The position numbers and the translations under genes were made by a program. 64,000 nt of DNA, from assembly GCF_001513975.1 (NCBI RefSeq), contig NZ_KQ947999.1:56239-120238 (forward strand). The letters are read 5' to 3'. Numbering within the stretch: position 1 is the first letter of the stretch; the number at the start of each line of letters is the position of its first letter. Below are positions 53,624 through 61,604 of the stretch, in pieces. This DNA comes from Streptomyces curacoi. Its GTDB lineage: Bacteria > Actinomycetota > Actinomycetes > Streptomycetales > Streptomycetaceae. Below the pieces are notes generated by a model that had not been told where the DNA came from, did no database searches, and saw nothing but the letters and a program-made list of their open reading frames with translations.

Positions 53624-53651
53624 ACCGTAGCATGATGACAATCATTTCCAA
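53624..53651 (-). promoter_or_regulatory. Candidate promoter of the ABC importer operon
   Basis: On the minus strand TTGGAA (53651-53646) and TACGGT (53629-53624) are 16 bases apart. Transcription would start near 53617, giving a leader of about 38 bases with GGAGGG before GTG 53579. Confidence 0.6.
53636..53650. promoter_or_regulatory. Zur-like box
   Basis: TGACAATCATTTCCA, read on the minus strand as TGGAAATGATTGTCA, is a 7-1-7 dyad. It differs from the actinobacterial Zur consensus as I recall it (TGAAAATGATTTTCA) at two positions. It overlaps the -35 box and spacer of the candidate promoter, where zinc-loaded Zur would block RNA polymerase. Confidence 0.65.
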
Positions 53652-53709
53652 CAATTGCATTGGGGTGGCCCCGAGCGGCAGGCGGCGGAGCCGGGTGGTT
53701 CTACAGGGG

Positions 53710-54915
53710 CTACAGCCGCGCGCCCTTCAACGCCATGTGCAGCAGCAGCCGGTCCTCGCCGTCGTCCAGGTCCAGACCCGTGAGCTGTTCGACGCGGGAG
53801 AGGCGGTAGTACAGGGTCTGGCGGTGGATGCCCAGCTCGGCGGCCGTGCGGCCGGCCTGGCCGGCGCAGTCCAGGTAGACCTCGGCGGTGCGGGCGAGTT
53901 CGCGGTGGACGGGGGAGAGGAGCGGGGCCACCGCGGGGTCGCGGGCCGTCTGAGGGGAGAGCGAGGTCAGCAGGCGGTACGGCCCGATGCGCGACCACTC
54001 GGCCACCGGCCCCAGCCGCGGTTCCGCCAGCGCCGCGCGGGCCGCGGCCGACGCCTCCCGCCAGACGGTGCCCAGATCGGCGAGGCCGGTGCGCGGTTCG
54101 CCGAGGCCGGCCGCCACCGGTGCGCCGTCCCGGGCGGGCTGCCGGGACGGCGCCTGGGCCGGGACTTCCTTCAGCAGCCGGGACGCCGCTGCCAGCGCCG
54201 CCGTACGCACCTCCGGGGAGCGCAGCCGTACGAGCACCGCGAGGCTCTGCCCTGTCGCGCCCCACGGGAGAGTGCACAGAGCGGTGGCGTGCGGCACCGC
54301 CCGCACGGACGGGGCGTCGTCGGGGTCGGCCGTGGGCCAGGGGGCCACGCAGACCACCGTATGGACGCCGTCCGCACGTGAGCCCAGGGCCGTGCGCAGT
54401 TCGGCGACCGCCATGTCCCCCTGCCAGCCGCGCTCGGCGGTCAGCACCGCCCGCAGCTCCCGGCTCAGATCCGCCCCGTGCTGCGCCTCGTCCGCGAGCA
54501 GGGCGCCGATGCGGGCGGTCACCTGCATCGCCGCCGTCAGCTGCTGGTCCGTGGGACCCGGATCGTCGTCGAGGAGCCAGACGTAACCGAGGACGACACC
54601 CCGGTGGCGTACGGGGAGGCAGATCCGGCCGCGGTACACCCCCGCCTCCGGAGTCGGCGGAATGCGCACGGGGCCCGTCGCCTGGGTGATGCCGAACCCC
54701 TCGAACCAGCGCCGGACGGCCGCCGTCGAGCGGCGCGTCAGGATCGAGCGGGTGCGGACAGGGTCCAGCGCCGACGCGTCGAGCTCGCCCTCGCTGTCGT
54801 ACGCGCCGAAGGCGATCAGCTCGAAGTCCCGGTTCTCCAGGGTCGCGGGGGCGCCGAGGAGCTCCGAGATCTCGTCGACCAGCTCCTGGTAGTCGCCTTT
54901 GTAATCGGCAGTCAC
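53710..54915 (-). CDS. PucR/CdaR-family transcriptional regulator, probable proline-utilisation activator
   Basis: 401 aa. The C-terminal PucR helix-turn-helix is clear: AGRTAAELGIHRQTLYYRLS, then RVEQLTGLDLDD. The N-terminal 170 residues form a GAF-like sensor domain (RICLPVRHRGVVLGYVWLLD). GTG 54915 follows GGGAGAA; ATG 54933 lacks a site. It is divergent from the proline dehydrogenase gene, and B. subtilis PutR is a regulator of this type that activates proline catabolism. The role here is inferred from position. Confidence 0.85.
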   Translation of the reverse strand: MTADYKGDYQELVDEISELLGAPATLENRDFELIAFGAYDSEGELDASALDPVRTRSILTRRSTAAVRRWFEGFGITQATGPVRIPPTPEAGVYRGRICLPVRHRGVVLGYVWLLDDDPGPTDQQLTAAMQVTARIGALLADEAQHGADLSRELRAVLTAERGWQGDMAVAELRTALGSRADGVHTVVCVAPWPTADPDDAPSVRAVPHATALCTLPWGATGQSLAVLVRLRSPEVRTAALAAASRLLKEVPAQAPSRQPARDGAPVAAGLGEPRTGLADLGTVWREASAAARAALAEPRLGPVAEWSRIGPYRLLTSLSPQTARDPAVAPLLSPVHRELARTAEVYLDCAGQAGRTAAELGIHRQTLYYRLSRVEQLTGLDLDDGEDRLLLHMALKGARL

Positions 54916-54982
54916 CCGGGCATTCTCCCGCATAACCGCAGGGCCGTCATACATCTGTCTGAGATCTGCGGCACGGATGCGT

Positions 54983-54992
54983 GACAGCTGTC
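54983..54992. promoter_or_regulatory. Palindrome in the divergent put control region
   Basis: GACAGCTGTC is a perfect 10-base dyad midway between the regulator (54915) and PRODH (55062) starts. TAGGTT at 55018-55023 could be the -10 for PRODH, placing the dyad about 25-35 bases upstream, a position suited to an activator. Confidence 0.4.
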
Positions 54993-55061
54993 GATGGCCG
55001 ACGATCGGAGGGATCCTTAGGTTTCACGGTGGTTCTATCTGCTGGTTTGTGGAGGTGCCCC

Positions 55062-55988
55062 GTGCTGGGTCCCGTGATTCTTGCCGCGTCGCGCAGCGAC
55101 CGGATGCGACGCCTGATCTCGGCGGCCCCGGTGACCAAGCAGGTCGTCGACCGCTTCATCCCGGGCGAGACGGTCGACGAGATCGTGCCGATCATCCAGG
55201 ACCTGACGGCCAAGGGGCTGGAGCTGACGATGGACGTCGTCGGCGAGGACATCACCCGCCCGGAGCAGGCCGAGGCCGCCCGGGACGCCTATCTGCGGCT
55301 GATCGACCGGATCAAGGAGCTGGAACTCGGCGACCGGGTCGAGATGTCGGTCAAGCTGTCCATGTTCGGGCAGGCGCTGGAGGACGGGCACGAGCTGGCG
55401 CTGAAGAACGTCCGCCCGGTCGTCGAGGCCGCCGCCGCGATCGGCACGACGGTCACGCTCGACGCGGAGGACCACACCACCCTCGACTCGATGTTCGCCA
55501 TCCACGAGGAGCTGCGGAAGGACTTCCCGCAGACCGGCTGTGTGATCCAGTCCTACCTCTTCCGCACCGAGGCCGACGCCCGCCGGCTCGCCGCGAACGG
55601 CAGCCGGGTGCGCCTGGTCAAGGGCGCGTACAAGGAGCCCGCCGAGGTCGCGTACCAGCAGAAACACGAGATCGACAAGGCCTACGTCCGCATCCTCAAG
55701 GTGCTGATGGAGGGCGAGGGGTACCCGATGATCGGGTCCCACGACCCGCGCCTGATCGCCATCGCGCAGGAACTCGCGCGGCGCGCCGGGCGCAAGCACG
55801 ACGAGTACGAGTTCCAGATGCTGTACGGCATCCGCAGCGACGAGCACCTGCGGCTCGCCGCCGAGGGCCACCGTATGCGCGTCTACACCGCCTACGGGAC
55901 CGACTGGTACGGCTACTTCATGAGGCGCCTCGCGGAGAAGCCGGCGAACCTGCGCTTCTTCCTGCGCTCGATGGTCAGCAAGGGCTGA
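55062..55988 (+). CDS. Proline dehydrogenase (monofunctional PRODH)
   Basis: 308 aa, the small single-domain enzyme. The FAD-binding barrel shows MSVKLSMFGQ, TVTLDAEDHTTLD, CVIQSYLFRTEADARRL, RLVKGAYKEPAEVAY and YEFQMLYGIRSDEHLRL. It oxidises proline to pyrroline-5-carboxylate at the membrane face, passing electrons to quinone. GTG 55062 has GGAGG 6 bases upstream. P5C dehydrogenase follows after 39 bases. Confidence 0.95.
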   Translation: MLGPVILAASRSDRMRRLISAAPVTKQVVDRFIPGETVDEIVPIIQDLTAKGLELTMDVVGEDITRPEQAEAARDAYLRLIDRIKELELGDRVEMSVKLSMFGQALEDGHELALKNVRPVVEAAAAIGTTVTLDAEDHTTLDSMFAIHEELRKDFPQTGCVIQSYLFRTEADARRLAANGSRVRLVKGAYKEPAEVAYQQKHEIDKAYVRILKVLMEGEGYPMIGSHDPRLIAIAQELARRAGRKHDEYEFQMLYGIRSDEHLRLAAEGHRMRVYTAYGTDWYGYFMRRLAEKPANLRFFLRSMVSKG

Positions 55989-56027
55989 GCCCGAAACACC
56001 CGCTCAAGTCAAGGAGTTACGGAACCC

Positions 56028-57659
56028 ATGGACGCTGTGACCCAGGTCCCCACCCCCGTCAACGAGCCGGTGCACGGCTACGCCCCCGGCTCGCCCGAGC
56101 GCGCCCGGCTGGAGGCCAAGCTCAAGGAGCTGGCCGAGAACCCGATCGACCTGCCGTGCACCATCGGCGGCGAGAAGCGGATGGGCGGTGGTGCGGAGTT
56201 CCAGGTCGTGCAGCCGCACAACCACAAGGCCGTCCTCGGCACCTTCCGCCACGCCACCCAGCAGGACGCCCAGGACGCCATCGACGCGGCTCTCGCCGCC
56301 GCGCCGGCCTGGCGTGCGATGTCCTTCGACGACCGCGCGGCGATCATCCTGCGCGCCGCCGAGCTGCTGGCCGGTCCGTGGCGCGAGACGCTGGCCGCCT
56401 CCACCATGCTCGGCCAGTCGAAGACTGCCCAGCAGGCCGAGATCGACACGCCCTGCGAGCTCGTCGACTTCTGGCGGTTCAACGTCAAGTACGCCCGTGA
56501 CCTGCTCGCCGAGCAGCCGCCGGCCAACTCCCCGGGTGTGTGGAACCGTCTCGACCACCGCCCGCTGGAGGGCTTCGTCTACGCGATCACGCCGTTCAAC
56601 TTCACGGCGATCGCGGGCAACCTGCCGACGGCCCCCGCTCTCATGGGCAACGTCGTCGTCTGGAAGCCGTCCCCGACCCAGACCCACGCCGCCGTGCTGC
56701 TCATGCAGCTCCTTGAGGAGGCCGGGCTGCCCAAGGGCGTCATCAACCTCGTCACCGGCGACGGCATCGAGGTCTCCAAGGTGGCTCTTGAGCACCGTGA
56801 CCTCGCCGGCATCCACTTCACCGGCTCGACCAAGACCTTCCAGTACCTGTGGAAGACGGTCGGCAACAACATCGAGAAGTACCGCTCCTACCCGCGCATC
56901 GTCGGTGAGACCGGCGGCAAGGACTTCGTCGTCGCCCACCCGAGCGCCGACGCGGCGGTGCTGAAGACCGCGCTGACCCGTGGCGCCTTCGAGTACCAGG
57001 GCCAGAAGTGCTCGGCGACCTCCCGGGCGTACATCCCGGCGTCGATCTGGAACTCCGGCTTCAAGGAGGAGTTCGCCGCCGAGGTCGACTACATCACCAT
57101 GGGTGACGTCACCGACCTGTCCAACTTCATCGGCGCCGTCATCGACGAGCGTGCCTTCGCCAAGAGCAAGGCCGCGATCGACCGCGCGAAGTCCGACCCG
57201 TCCTGCACGATCGTCGCGGGCGGCTCCTACGACGACTCGGTCGGCTACTTCGTCCGTCCGACCGTCATCGAGTGCACCGACCCGGAGAACGAGGTCTTCA
57301 CCACCGAGTACTTCGGCCCGATCCTCGCCGTGCACGTCTACGAGGACGACAAGTACGAGGAGATGCTCGACCAGATGGAGTCGGGGTCCGCCTACGCGCT
57401 CACCGGCTCGGTCATCGCGGGCGACCGCGCGGCGGCGGCGTACACGATGGAGAAGCTGCGCTACGCGGCCGGCAACTTCTACATCAACGACAAGTCGACC
57501 GGCGCCGTCGTCGGCCAGCAGCCCTTCGGCGGCGGCCGGGCCTCCGGCACCAACGACAAGGCCGGCGCCCCGCAGAACCTGATGCGCTGGACGCTGACCC
57601 GCGCCATCAAGGAGACGCTGGTCGCGCCGACCGACTACACCTACCCGCACATGGGCTGA
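56028..57659 (+). CDS. pruA: L-glutamate gamma-semialdehyde (P5C) dehydrogenase
   Basis: 543 aa. An aldehyde dehydrogenase of the P5CDH type. The NAD motif lies in GIHFTGSTKTFQYLW, the general-base Glu in IVGETGGKDF and the nucleophile Cys in YQGQKCSATSRAY. QPFGGGRASGTNDKAG near the C-terminus is typical. It converts glutamate semialdehyde to glutamate, completing proline degradation. Co-transcription with PRODH is likely. Confidence 0.96.
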   Translation: MDAVTQVPTPVNEPVHGYAPGSPERARLEAKLKELAENPIDLPCTIGGEKRMGGGAEFQVVQPHNHKAVLGTFRHATQQDAQDAIDAALAAAPAWRAMSFDDRAAIILRAAELLAGPWRETLAASTMLGQSKTAQQAEIDTPCELVDFWRFNVKYARDLLAEQPPANSPGVWNRLDHRPLEGFVYAITPFNFTAIAGNLPTAPALMGNVVVWKPSPTQTHAAVLLMQLLEEAGLPKGVINLVTGDGIEVSKVALEHRDLAGIHFTGSTKTFQYLWKTVGNNIEKYRSYPRIVGETGGKDFVVAHPSADAAVLKTALTRGAFEYQGQKCSATSRAYIPASIWNSGFKEEFAAEVDYITMGDVTDLSNFIGAVIDERAFAKSKAAIDRAKSDPSCTIVAGGSYDDSVGYFVRPTVIECTDPENEVFTTEYFGPILAVHVYEDDKYEEMLDQMESGSAYALTGSVIAGDRAAAAYTMEKLRYAAGNFYINDKSTGAVVGQQPFGGGRASGTNDKAGAPQNLMRWTLTRAIKETLVAPTDYTYPHMG

Positions 57660-57677
57660 CACACCAACTCATGCCAG

Positions 57678-57706
57678 GAGGCCGGGCCTTGAGCGGGCCC
57701 GGCCTC
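57678..57706 (+). terminator. Terminator-like hairpin after the proline operon
   Basis: Perfect 11-bp stem GAGGCCGGGCC/GGCCCGGCCTC with a 7-base loop, 18 bases after the pruA stop. No long T-run. Confidence 0.82.
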
Positions 57707-57716
57707 TTCGTGCGGG

Positions 57717-57722
57717 CACAAT
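57717..57722 (+). promoter_or_regulatory. -10-like hexamer for a leaderless transcript
   Basis: CACAAT ends 6 bases before ATG 57729, directly after the preceding terminator. Confidence 0.45.
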
Positions 57723-57728
57723 GCGGTC

Positions 57729-58574
57729 ATGACCGTGCAGACCGATGACGGCGTACGACTGTGGGCGAGCGCGTCCGGCCGGGGCGAGCCGTTGGTGCTG
57801 TGCCACGGCGGGCCGGGGCTGTGGGACATGTTCGAGGACGTGGCCGCGCTGCTCGGCGACCTGGCCACCACGGTCCGCTGGGACCAGCGCGGCTGCGGAC
57901 GCTCGGAGCGGTGCGCGGGGCCCTGGACGACCGACCGGTTCGTGGCCGATCTGGAAGCCGTACGAGGGCACTTCGGGCTGGAGCGGACGGCGCTGCTCGG
58001 CCACTCCTGGGGCGCGCAGCTGGCGCTCGCCCATGCGCTGGCCCACCCCGAGCGGGTGAGTGCGCTGGTGTACGTGGCGGGAACGGGCATCGGGCCGGTC
58101 GCCGACTGGCACCCCGCCTACGCGGGGAACCTGCGGGCCCGCATCGGCGAGGTGCCCGAACGGCTCGCGCGGTGGCGGGACTTGACGCGCCGGCCGCAGC
58201 GGACCGACGAGGAGGACCGGGAGCGCGCCGTGCTCCAGTGGTCGGCCGAGTTCATGGACCGGGAGAGCGCTCAGGAGCAGGCCGAGCGCATGGCCGAGCC
58301 GTGGTTCGGGATCAACGACGAGTGCAACAAGGTCCTCAACCTCGAACTGAGCCGCACCATGGGCGCCCCCGAGCTGTACGCCGCCTGCCGGAGCCTGGAG
58401 GTGCCGGTGCTGATCGTCGACGGGGCGGGGGACATCCGGCCCCGCTCGGCGGTCGACTCCCTGGAGCGGGCGCTGCCCCGGGTCCGCCGGGTGATCCTGC
58501 CGGGGGCCGGCCACCTGCCGTGGGCCGAGGACCCGAAGGGCTTCCGGGAGGCGGTGGCCTCGGCGCTGGGGTGA
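57729..58574 (+). CDS. Alpha/beta hydrolase, proline iminopeptidase-like
   Basis: 281 aa. HGGPGLWDM forms the oxyanion loop, VRWDQRGCGRSER is the motif shared by proline iminopeptidases and epoxide hydrolases, and the nucleophile elbow is LLGHSWGAQLAL. The acid and His lie near VLIVDGAGDIRP and LPGAGHLPW. The DQRGxGRS pattern and the neighbouring proline operon make removal of N-terminal proline from peptides a reasonable guess. It ends 1 base before the convergent DUF5988 gene. Confidence 0.82.
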   Translation: MTVQTDDGVRLWASASGRGEPLVLCHGGPGLWDMFEDVAALLGDLATTVRWDQRGCGRSERCAGPWTTDRFVADLEAVRGHFGLERTALLGHSWGAQLALAHALAHPERVSALVYVAGTGIGPVADWHPAYAGNLRARIGEVPERLARWRDLTRRPQRTDEEDRERAVLQWSAEFMDRESAQEQAERMAEPWFGINDECNKVLNLELSRTMGAPELYAACRSLEVPVLIVDGAGDIRPRSAVDSLERALPRVRRVILPGAGHLPWAEDPKGFREAVASALG

Positions 58575-58575
58575 G

Positions 58576-58782
58576 CTACTCGGCGATCTCCGTCCGCTCC
58601 CACCACTCGTACACCGGAAGCGTGCCCTCCGCTGTGTCCGCCCGGCGGGATGTCGGCCTGAAGTGCTCGTACCCCCCGCGGAGCTGGATCTTCACATCGG
58701 GACCGGGGGACGGAGGCGGGACGATCCGTTCCGGCAGGTCGTCCGGGCCGCCCTCCAGGAACACTTTCGACATGTCGTTCAT
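58576..58782 (-). CDS. DUF5988-type small protein
   Basis: 68 aa: a short acidic N-terminus, FLEGGPDDLPERIVPPP, a KIQLRGGYEHFRPT strand and a YEWWERTE end. This matches small proteins I recall as DUF5988, often near secondary-metabolite genes. ATG 58782 has GGTGAGG close upstream; ATG 58773 is possible. The function is unknown. Confidence 0.72.
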   Translation of the reverse strand: MNDMSKVFLEGGPDDLPERIVPPPSPGPDVKIQLRGGYEHFRPTSRRADTAEGTLPVYEWWERTEIAE

Positions 58783-58868
58783 GACCTCACCGTTCCCCTC
58801 GCCCTGACCCCGTGTCCCGTGCGGCGGAGAGGATCAGCCGAGTGGGCGATCCGGCCGTCGGCCCTGCC

Positions 58869-58874
58869 GATACT
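58869..58874 (+). promoter_or_regulatory. -10-like hexamer for a leaderless transcript
   Basis: GATACT ends 6 bases before ATG 58881 of the acetyltransferase. There is no ribosome-binding site before this ATG. Confidence 0.5.
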
Positions 58875-58880
58875 GGTCGG

Positions 58881-59438
58881 ATGACCACCACCGCCTCCGC
58901 CGTCACGCCGCGCACCGTGCACACCGCCGACCTCACGCCCGCCGAACTGCGCGCGATCCGCGCCCTGTTGGACGACGCCTTCGACGGGGACTTCTCCGAC
59001 GAGGACTGGGAGCACGGACTCGGCGGCATGCACGCCCTCGTCCACGACGACGCCGGACGGCTCGTCGCGCACGGTTCGGTGATCATGCGGCGGGTGCGGC
59101 ACCGGGACCGGTGGCTGCGGGTCGGGTATGTCGAGGCGGTCGGCGTGCGGGCCGATGCGCGCCGGACGGGGCTCGGCGGCCGGGTGATGGCTCAGCTGGA
59201 GCGGGTGATCGACCGGGCGTACGACGCGGGGATGCTGTCCGCGAGCGACGAGGGGGCCGCCCTGTACGCCGCGCGGGGCTGGGAGGTGTGGAGCGGGCGG
59301 GTCTGTGCCCTGGGTCCGCAGGGCGTCGTCCGGCTGCCGGACGAGGAGGGCAGCACGTTCGTGCGTCCCGCCCTCGCCGGGCCGCTCGATCCGGCGTACG
59401 AGTTGGTCTTCGACTGGCGGGACGGGGACGTGCTGTGA
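58881..59438 (+). CDS. Aminoglycoside 2'-N-acetyltransferase-like protein, AAC(2')-I family
   Basis: 185 aa, the family length. It aligns by eye along nearly all of its length with mycobacterial AAC(2')-Ic: VHTADLTPAELRAIR, AFDGDFSDEDWEHGLGGMHA, RVGYVEAVGVRADARR (acetyl-CoA site), LYAARGWEVW, PDEEGSTFV and the final FDWRDGDVL. These enzymes acetylate the 2'-amino group of gentamicin- and tobramycin-type drugs, but chromosomal members may have another housekeeping substrate. ATG 58881 is preferred over an upstream start at 58812. Confidence 0.85.
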   Translation: MTTTASAVTPRTVHTADLTPAELRAIRALLDDAFDGDFSDEDWEHGLGGMHALVHDDAGRLVAHGSVIMRRVRHRDRWLRVGYVEAVGVRADARRTGLGGRVMAQLERVIDRAYDAGMLSASDEGAALYAARGWEVWSGRVCALGPQGVVRLPDEEGSTFVRPALAGPLDPAYELVFDWRDGDVL

Positions 59439-59525
59439 CGGGCTGGAGGCAACGCCGCAGTTCAGAGCCCTGTGACCCGGTCCACCGTCTCAGATAGTAG
59501 GAAGTCCGAGTAATTGTGGAGACAG

Positions 59526-59552
59526 ATGGCCCGTCCTCCCTTAGCTTTGTAG
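59526..59552 (+). other. Possible 8-codon upstream ORF with a TTA codon
   Basis: ATG 59526 begins MARPPLAL then TAG, with GGAGA 8 bases before it. Its fifth codon is TTA, which in Streptomyces needs the rare bldA tRNA. It lies in the 258-base gap before the small gene at 59697. The surrounding stretch (59495-59580) is AT-richer than usual and includes a TCGCT/AGCGA hairpin. Confidence 0.35.
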
Positions 59553-59696
59553 AAGCCGAACGTCTCGCTCGATCAAGCGAATGGCGGTCGTGAGCCGGGC
59601 CCCGTGCAGGCAACCCCTGCGGCACCGCTCCCCGCCCCTTCCGGCGTCTCGTAACCCCTTTCCGCACTCCCGGATTGTCGAAGGAGTCGATTTCCC

Positions 59697-59837
59697 ATGG
59701 CCGAGACGACCGCCCGCCGCCGAGTCCGTCACCTCTCCCGTACGAGCGAGTCCGACCGTAAGAACGCCGCCGCCGCGCTCCAGCGCGCCCTCGACCGCAG
59801 GGACAACGGCGGAGTCACGGGCCACCAGGCCGCGTAG
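59697..59837 (+). CDS. Small basic protein, unknown function
   Basis: 46 aa: MAETTARRRVRHLSRTSESD then RKNAAAALQRALDRRDNGG and a short tail. It is Arg-rich with one predicted amphipathic helix. GAAGGAG lies about 10 bases before ATG 59697. Codon third positions are GC-rich as in real genes. I recall similar short proteins in other streptomycetes. It is too short for default gene calling. Confidence 0.7.
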   Translation: MAETTARRRVRHLSRTSESDRKNAAAALQRALDRRDNGGVTGHQAA

Positions 59838-59898
59838 ACGCTCCGCCGGGGCGCCCCCACGAACCGGGAGCCGCACCCGCACGAGGTGCGGCGCGGTC

Positions 59899-61461
59899 TC
59901 ACACCCCGCGCCGCACCTCGAAATGGTCGATGCGCTCGCCGCTCTGTGCCAGCGCCGACACCTTCAGGCGAGGCCTCGCGCCGCTCTCCGCCTCCACCGA
60001 GAGGAAGGAGAAGCCCCGGTACCGCACCCGTGACCACTCCACGCTCTCCGTCTTGGTGTCACGCGACCTGGTCCACCTGAAGGTGTCGACCGACTCCCGT
60101 TCGGTCACGTGCCCCTCGTAGCTCTCCTCGACGCCCGCCGGGAAGCCGTACAGCTCCTTGCCGCCGCCGCCCGCCGTGACGTACACGATGCCGTCCCGCG
60201 TCGGGTCCGTGGCCCCGCCGATCGGCACCCGCGCGCCCACCTCGCCGTTCTTGACGGCGTCCGTCCGCTCGTAGACGTGGTTGTGCCCGTTGATCACCAG
60301 GTCCACCTGATGCCGGGCGAACAGCGGGACCCACTCGGCCCGCACCCCGCCGTCGGACGCGTGCGTGGACGTCGAGTACGCGCAGTGGTGGAAGAAGACG
60401 ACGACGAAGTCGACGCCCTTCGCCGCCCGCAGCTCACCGAGCCGCTCGTCCAGCCACTTCGTCTGACGGCCGTCCGTGTGACCGAGGTTGGCGGGAATCT
60501 CGTACGACACGTCGTTCGCGTCCAGCGCCACGAAGCCGACGTTGCCGTAGGTGAAGGAGTAGGCGCCCGGGGTCCTACGGGGATCGAAGCCGCTCTCCGG
60601 CAGGGACCAGCGGGCCAGCTGGCCGCCGTAGCCGTCCGGTGAGTACCAGGCCTCCATGTCGTGGTTGCCGGTCGTCACCATCCATGGCACCGACCTGGCC
60701 ACCGACTCGGTCTGCTTCAGGTACAGGTCCCAGAAGCCGGGGTCGTATCGGTCCGACTCCTTGCCCAGGCCTTTGACGTCGGCGTAACAGATGTCGCCCG
60801 CGTGGAGGTGGAAGGCGGGGTTCCGGCGCAGCAGGACGTGGTCGCTCGCGGAGGCCGCCTCGCTCACGCCCTGGTCGCCGAAGGCCGTGAAGGTGAAGCT
60901 CTCCGGAGTGGCCGGGGCGGTGCGGAAGGAGGCGATCGTCGAGCGGTTCGCGGGCGCGGCCGGGTCGAAGCCGGCGTGGCCGACGCCGTAGTAGTACGTC
61001 GTGCCGGGGCGCAGGCCGTCCAGCGCCGCGTGCACGTAGTACTGCTCGAACGCCGGGCGGATGCCCCGCAGCGCCGGGGTGTGCAGATCGCGGACCTCGG
61101 CCTCGATCCGGCGGCTCAGGTCGTCGGGGCGCAGCCCGATCCGGACGAACGGCTTCCGCACCGCGGCCGGCACCTGCCAGGAGATCCGCATCTGCGTCTT
61201 CGGGTCGGCGCCGAAGGCGAGATGGCGGCCGAAGGGGGTGACGGCGGAGCCCGGCACCTCGGTGCGGGACGCCGACGCCGACGCGGTGGCCGTGCCGCCG
61301 GATCCGCCGCCCGAACACCCCGTCAGCAGCCCGCCGGCCACCGCCCCCGCCGTCACCAGCGTGCGGCGCCGGGAGAGTTTCGTACGCAGGTACTCGTGCT
61401 GTTCCGCCATGCTCATCCGGCGGGCGAGCTGTGGGGGGATGCCGAAGTCGGGGATGTCCAT
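59899..61461 (-). CDS. Exported metallophosphoesterase (purple acid phosphatase-like), Tat signal
   Basis: 520 aa from ATG 61461. After about 35 residues a twin-arginine signal SRRRTLVTAGAVAGGLLTGC appears, ending in a possible lipobox. An N-terminal fibronectin-like domain (MRISWQVPAAVRKPFVRIGL) leads into a calcineurin-like core. Metal-binding motifs are GDQG, HAGDICYAD, TTGNHDMEAW, FFHHCAY and GHNHVYER. The enzyme should hydrolyse phosphate esters outside the cell. No PHO box was recognised upstream. It is convergent with the small gene at 59697. Confidence 0.9.
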   Translation of the reverse strand: MDIPDFGIPPQLARRMSMAEQHEYLRTKLSRRRTLVTAGAVAGGLLTGCSGGGSGGTATASASASRTEVPGSAVTPFGRHLAFGADPKTQMRISWQVPAAVRKPFVRIGLRPDDLSRRIEAEVRDLHTPALRGIRPAFEQYYVHAALDGLRPGTTYYYGVGHAGFDPAAPANRSTIASFRTAPATPESFTFTAFGDQGVSEAASASDHVLLRRNPAFHLHAGDICYADVKGLGKESDRYDPGFWDLYLKQTESVARSVPWMVTTGNHDMEAWYSPDGYGGQLARWSLPESGFDPRRTPGAYSFTYGNVGFVALDANDVSYEIPANLGHTDGRQTKWLDERLGELRAAKGVDFVVVFFHHCAYSTSTHASDGGVRAEWVPLFARHQVDLVINGHNHVYERTDAVKNGEVGARVPIGGATDPTRDGIVYVTAGGGGKELYGFPAGVEESYEGHVTERESVDTFRWTRSRDTKTESVEWSRVRYRGFSFLSVEAESGARPRLKVSALAQSGERIDHFEVRRGV

Positions 61462-61570
61462 GGGTAGGGAACTTCCCAGCAAAGGCCAACACCCGCCGTA
61501 CATACGGGTGAACGGCGGCCGACGCACAAGCGCCGTCCCCCGTCCGGCTGTCCGAATCGCGGACGCGGCA

Positions 61571-61598
61571 TGTCATTCCATGGGACGAGGAGTAGGGT
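61571..61598 (+). promoter_or_regulatory. Candidate leaderless promoter of leuB
   Basis: TGTCAT (61571-61576) and TAGGGT (61593-61598) are 16 bases apart, and ATG 61605 follows 6 bases after the -10. No ribosome-binding site precedes the ATG. Confidence 0.5.
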
Positions 61599-61604
61599 GC
61601 CGAC

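Noticed and set aside
53636..53665. Nickel (Nur) or iron (DmdR) box
   Set aside because: Only one TTGCA half-site is present and the iron-box core is absent. The 7-1-7 dyad fits Zur much better.
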